Origin: Atrina japonica
Lineage: Eukaryota > Mollusca > Bivalvia > Pterioida > Pinnidae
Assembly: GCA_030159075.1 (NCBI GenBank)
Contig: BROG01000641.1
Coordinates: 1-64,000 of the forward strand
Direction: 5' to 3'
DNA length: 64,000 bases
In this document: positions 61,041 to 64,000 of the stretch, piece after piece
Numbering within the stretch: the first letter of the stretch is position 1
How the letters are laid out: each line of letters opens with the position of its first letter
Program-made: the position numbers and the translations under genes
Notes under the pieces: model-generated
What the model saw: the letters and a program-made list of their open reading frames with translations, nothing else
What the model was told of the DNA's origin: nothing
The model's database searches: none

Positions 61041-64000
61041 TATGGGTAATATGTTTGCATGTATGTATGTATGTGAATGTGTTAGGGAATAAAGTAAAAT
61101 ATACCAGTACAAGAAAATAAAACACATTTATACATCAACTATAAATATCCTGAAAGAGCATGCTAACTTATGTAAGTAAGTAAAAGTAAATATGTAAAGA
61201 GTTATATTTGTATCTTGCAGTCCATCCCCACAATGATATTAGGGATAAGTATGTAACAAATTCATCATGTTGTTAGACAAAGATACCACAGCATTATTTT
61301 TTATAGTAACATGTGTCATTCTGGGGTATTGTGATTTGTTGCTGTTATTTATTCTGCAGAGGAAACCCTGGTACGGAATTATGTCATTGTTTTTCCTAAA
61401 CTGATACATGCACATGTAACGAAAACTAGGATCGCAGATTTTACGCTTCATGTTCCCCTAATGAAGCTTCAAACAACATCCGAAGATGATTGGTAAAATA
61501 TTAATGTAGTTTCCAAGAAAAAAAAGAAGAAGATAAAAATATTCAATTGTTTTTTAAGACGTCACACATCACACGATGAAGGGCGATGACTGATAGCAAT
61601 AGATCATTTGAGTCATTCAGGGGCAGGGAACTGATATTTTTGTTATTGGTACCCTAAAGATGCTTTATCTCAAATTTGAATAGAACTGGCTGATTTATTT
61701 CTAAGATGAAATTGAAAACTTTTAAAAGTTATGCAGGATGACTAATTCATATAACTGAATAACATCATTACCTTAAAGTAATGCAAGCTTTCAAAATAAT
61801 TTTTTTTTGTTAGTATTGAAAGTTTCACATATCTGACATTTCATACATATAAAATGTTTTTAAAAAATCCTGTGTAGCAAAAAACTTGCAATAATGCGTA
61901 TTTGTGAAAAGAACTCATATGTGAATGATGGGAAAGTAAATATTTGTATTCTTCCAAGGATGGTAGGAATATCAATCGTCAGTGCATTTCATCCATTCTA
62001 CGCAGTATATGCATGATATATTAAAGTTTTCTACAGCAATATATCTTTTTAGCGTTGAAAAAAGTTTTGGTTTAATCGCAGGACATTTTTTTTTATCAAA
62101 ATGACAGCCTGTATGCCTTTAAAAAATTAATAAACAAACAAATAATTTGAACTAAGTTTGTATATTAATGACCTCCTAGTTATAATTTTACTTGTCAAAT
62201 AAAAAATAAATTCTGTAAAATATTTACCTAATGAAATATATTCCCTAGAATCCTGGTGTTTTAACATTGTCAGTACATGTATCTCCTTATTTCTATCATG
62301 CCACATGATTTTATAGGTATTGCAAATTGTCTTGCTAGCCTTTTCTTTTTATTACATGTACTTTAAACTTTTAACTATTATTCATTCAGGAAATTACAAA
62401 TCATGATTTAGCTTGGTGAATGCTTAAAACATGTATTTGTTTGTAAGAATCATCATTTACTTCCTTATATAGAAAGCTTGAATTAGGACTTCAAATGTTT
62501 TCACCGATATATTGATATAGGGAACTGCTGGTGAGATGCCATGCATTTTCACCAAAGCTGGTGCAGTCAATGTTTAAACTTCCCAATAAGTCACCTCTGT
62601 ATAAAGACACCTGTAAACACCAATCATAAATGAGACACTTACTAAAGAACACCTGGATATAGCAGGCACCTGTCCATTGCAGCCAGTTCTATTTTCACTC
62701 TTGAATGACCTTGATTTACTGGTTTTTGCAGTACATGGCAACAGACACAACAGAGAGATGGTTGACACTCCATTTTGATAGGGATAACACACTGGTTGAT
62801 GGAATATAATTAACAGGGATGTGTGAAATTTTGTGTGTGATAAAATATACAGAATAATTAGTAGGAAAGGCAGGGGTCATTTCCTGGTATCATAAGTTTA
62901 ATTCTGTTACATAACAAAGTCTGGAAGAACACTGTTATCATAAGCCTCAGTGATTACAGCACTATGAAATAGGAAACTGATCTTATTCAATGTTTGAAAT
63001 GAGGGAGAAGTAGTTTACTGCTCTCTAGGGAGCATTTATAGATTCTTTAGTATCAATTATCATTCACACTGAAAATATATCACTTTTTTACTTCAAAATA
63101 ATCTTTCACTTCTTGCATATCTTTGACTTGTTTCCGAAGAAGATGATGATTACATTGATGATAATGATCACAAAATGTTGAAGATGGCAGAAGAAAACCA
63201 GAGGTAAGAATACAGAGGAGGAAAGGGCGGAGAGAAAGATGAAGACAAAGGAACAGTTATAGAACACCAGATAAGCTGTGACACCATATATTAAAATGCC
63301 ATTTCTTCCTGGAGAAATAAAAATAATGAATAATGAATGGACTGAATAGACAAAACAGCCTGCTATAAATTTAAAACTAATTTCTGCAAATGCTTGGACA
63401 CCATGGAGAAACAATTGTCCATTAACACTGACCAGGAATAAACTGATGATCTTTTCCCAGTAAGAACATCCTGTCTCTCCCAATTTTCCTATCTATACAC
63501 TTCCTTTTCATTTACACCTGACTACAATAAAGTTCAAAGTTCCACAGCCCCCCTGGAAACCTGAGTTTAAAAGCGCTTTTACTCAAGGCTATCACTGAGT
63601 GAACTTGCAGTTTTCCAGACTGATGATACTGCAGAGTTTTATGAATGGACACTTCAAACGGTCCCTGCATGCCCACGTCAGAACTAAATGCAAAGAAACT
63701 CTAAAGATGGAATGCATGCAATGAATAAGTTACATAGACTTTCCAATTGAACATCAAACTAATTCAGAGATTATTGCCTCTGAGAGTTAATTGTCGTATT
63801 GGTTCTTTTCTATTTCTACTTTTTTTTTTCAAGGTCCTGATGTTGAAATCTTCACCTTCATGCCAATTTAACCATCTGCTCTTTTATCAATGTAATCAGT
63901 TGTTTCCTCAGTGGCAACTACTTTTTTATTTTTTTCTCCAAATTTTCTACATTTCTTCTGCGATAGCTTTTGGTTTAAAAGAATGTATATATGCATAGAC
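61041..64000. other. Non-coding right end
   Basis: No supported gene. A 125-codon hydrophobic minus ORF at 63106-63483 has no start context, splice signals or family match that I can see. Confidence 0.4.
62580..62710. repeat. Fragment of the 35.0-kb type repeat
   Basis: TCACCTCTGTATAAAGACAC and ACCTGGATATAGCAGGCACC repeat the same kind of 'colour-block' words as 34973-35140. Weak similarity; extent uncertain. Confidence 0.3.

Noticed and set aside
63106..63483. Minus ORF of 125 residues, hydrophobic
   Set aside because: Pyrimidine-rich strand bias produces Phe, Ile, Leu and Val; no splice signals, topology or homology to support a membrane protein gene.

Overview
The window is about 64 kb of AT-rich animal DNA. 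It has spliced exons, long introns, long simple repeats, tRNA-derived SINEs, a decayed Penelope-type reverse transcriptase, a decayed non-LTR (jockey-like) reverse transcriptase and hammerhead-ribozyme repeats. That mixture, with a MetaSINE-type core near 47.2 kb and a retrozyme-like repeat of a kind I associate with mussels, suggests a lophotrochozoan, most likely a bivalve mollusc. The taxonomic call is inference.

One protein-coding gene is clear: a myocardin-related transcription factor (MRTF/MKL family) on the minus strand. I could join nine coding exons with compatible splice phases: 47439-47684, 45956-46021, 45437-45492, 34799-34874, 29421-29585, 24856-27277, 24084-24219, 23798-23912 and 22412-23247. 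They give at least 1,372 residues: an N-terminal extension, three RPEL actin-binding motifs, a basic box, a Q-rich box, a SAP domain, a coiled coil and an acidic C-terminal activation region. The initiator exon was not found and may lie in 47.7-64 kb or outside the window. A possible 54-nt cassette exon lies between the RPEL2 and RPEL3 exons.

Layout. 1-12.5 kb is a dense graveyard of repeats: SINEs, a TTAA-flanked MITE, Penelope and jockey-like RT remnants, and hammerhead repeats, plus one unexplained ORF of about 220 codons at 7.24-7.91 kb. 12.5-22.4 kb is non-coding DNA downstream of the gene, with a degenerate minisatellite at 20.3-20.6 kb. 22.4-47.7 kb is the MRTF gene, with long repeat-bearing introns. 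47.7-64 kb shows no convincing exon and is either the first intron or upstream sequence; it holds further repeat copies and an odd error-rich tandem duplication at 60.5-61.0 kb.

Most striking for follow-up: (1) a head-to-tail pair of 367-bp units at 11.46-12.23 kb, each carrying a type I hammerhead fold, with a related hammerhead inside a SINE at 3.02 kb; (2) a MITE whose empty target site is visible in a second copy of the host repeat in the same window; (3) unusual MRTF features, namely the RPEL2 Glu-to-Leu change, the candidate cassette exon and the new N-terminus.
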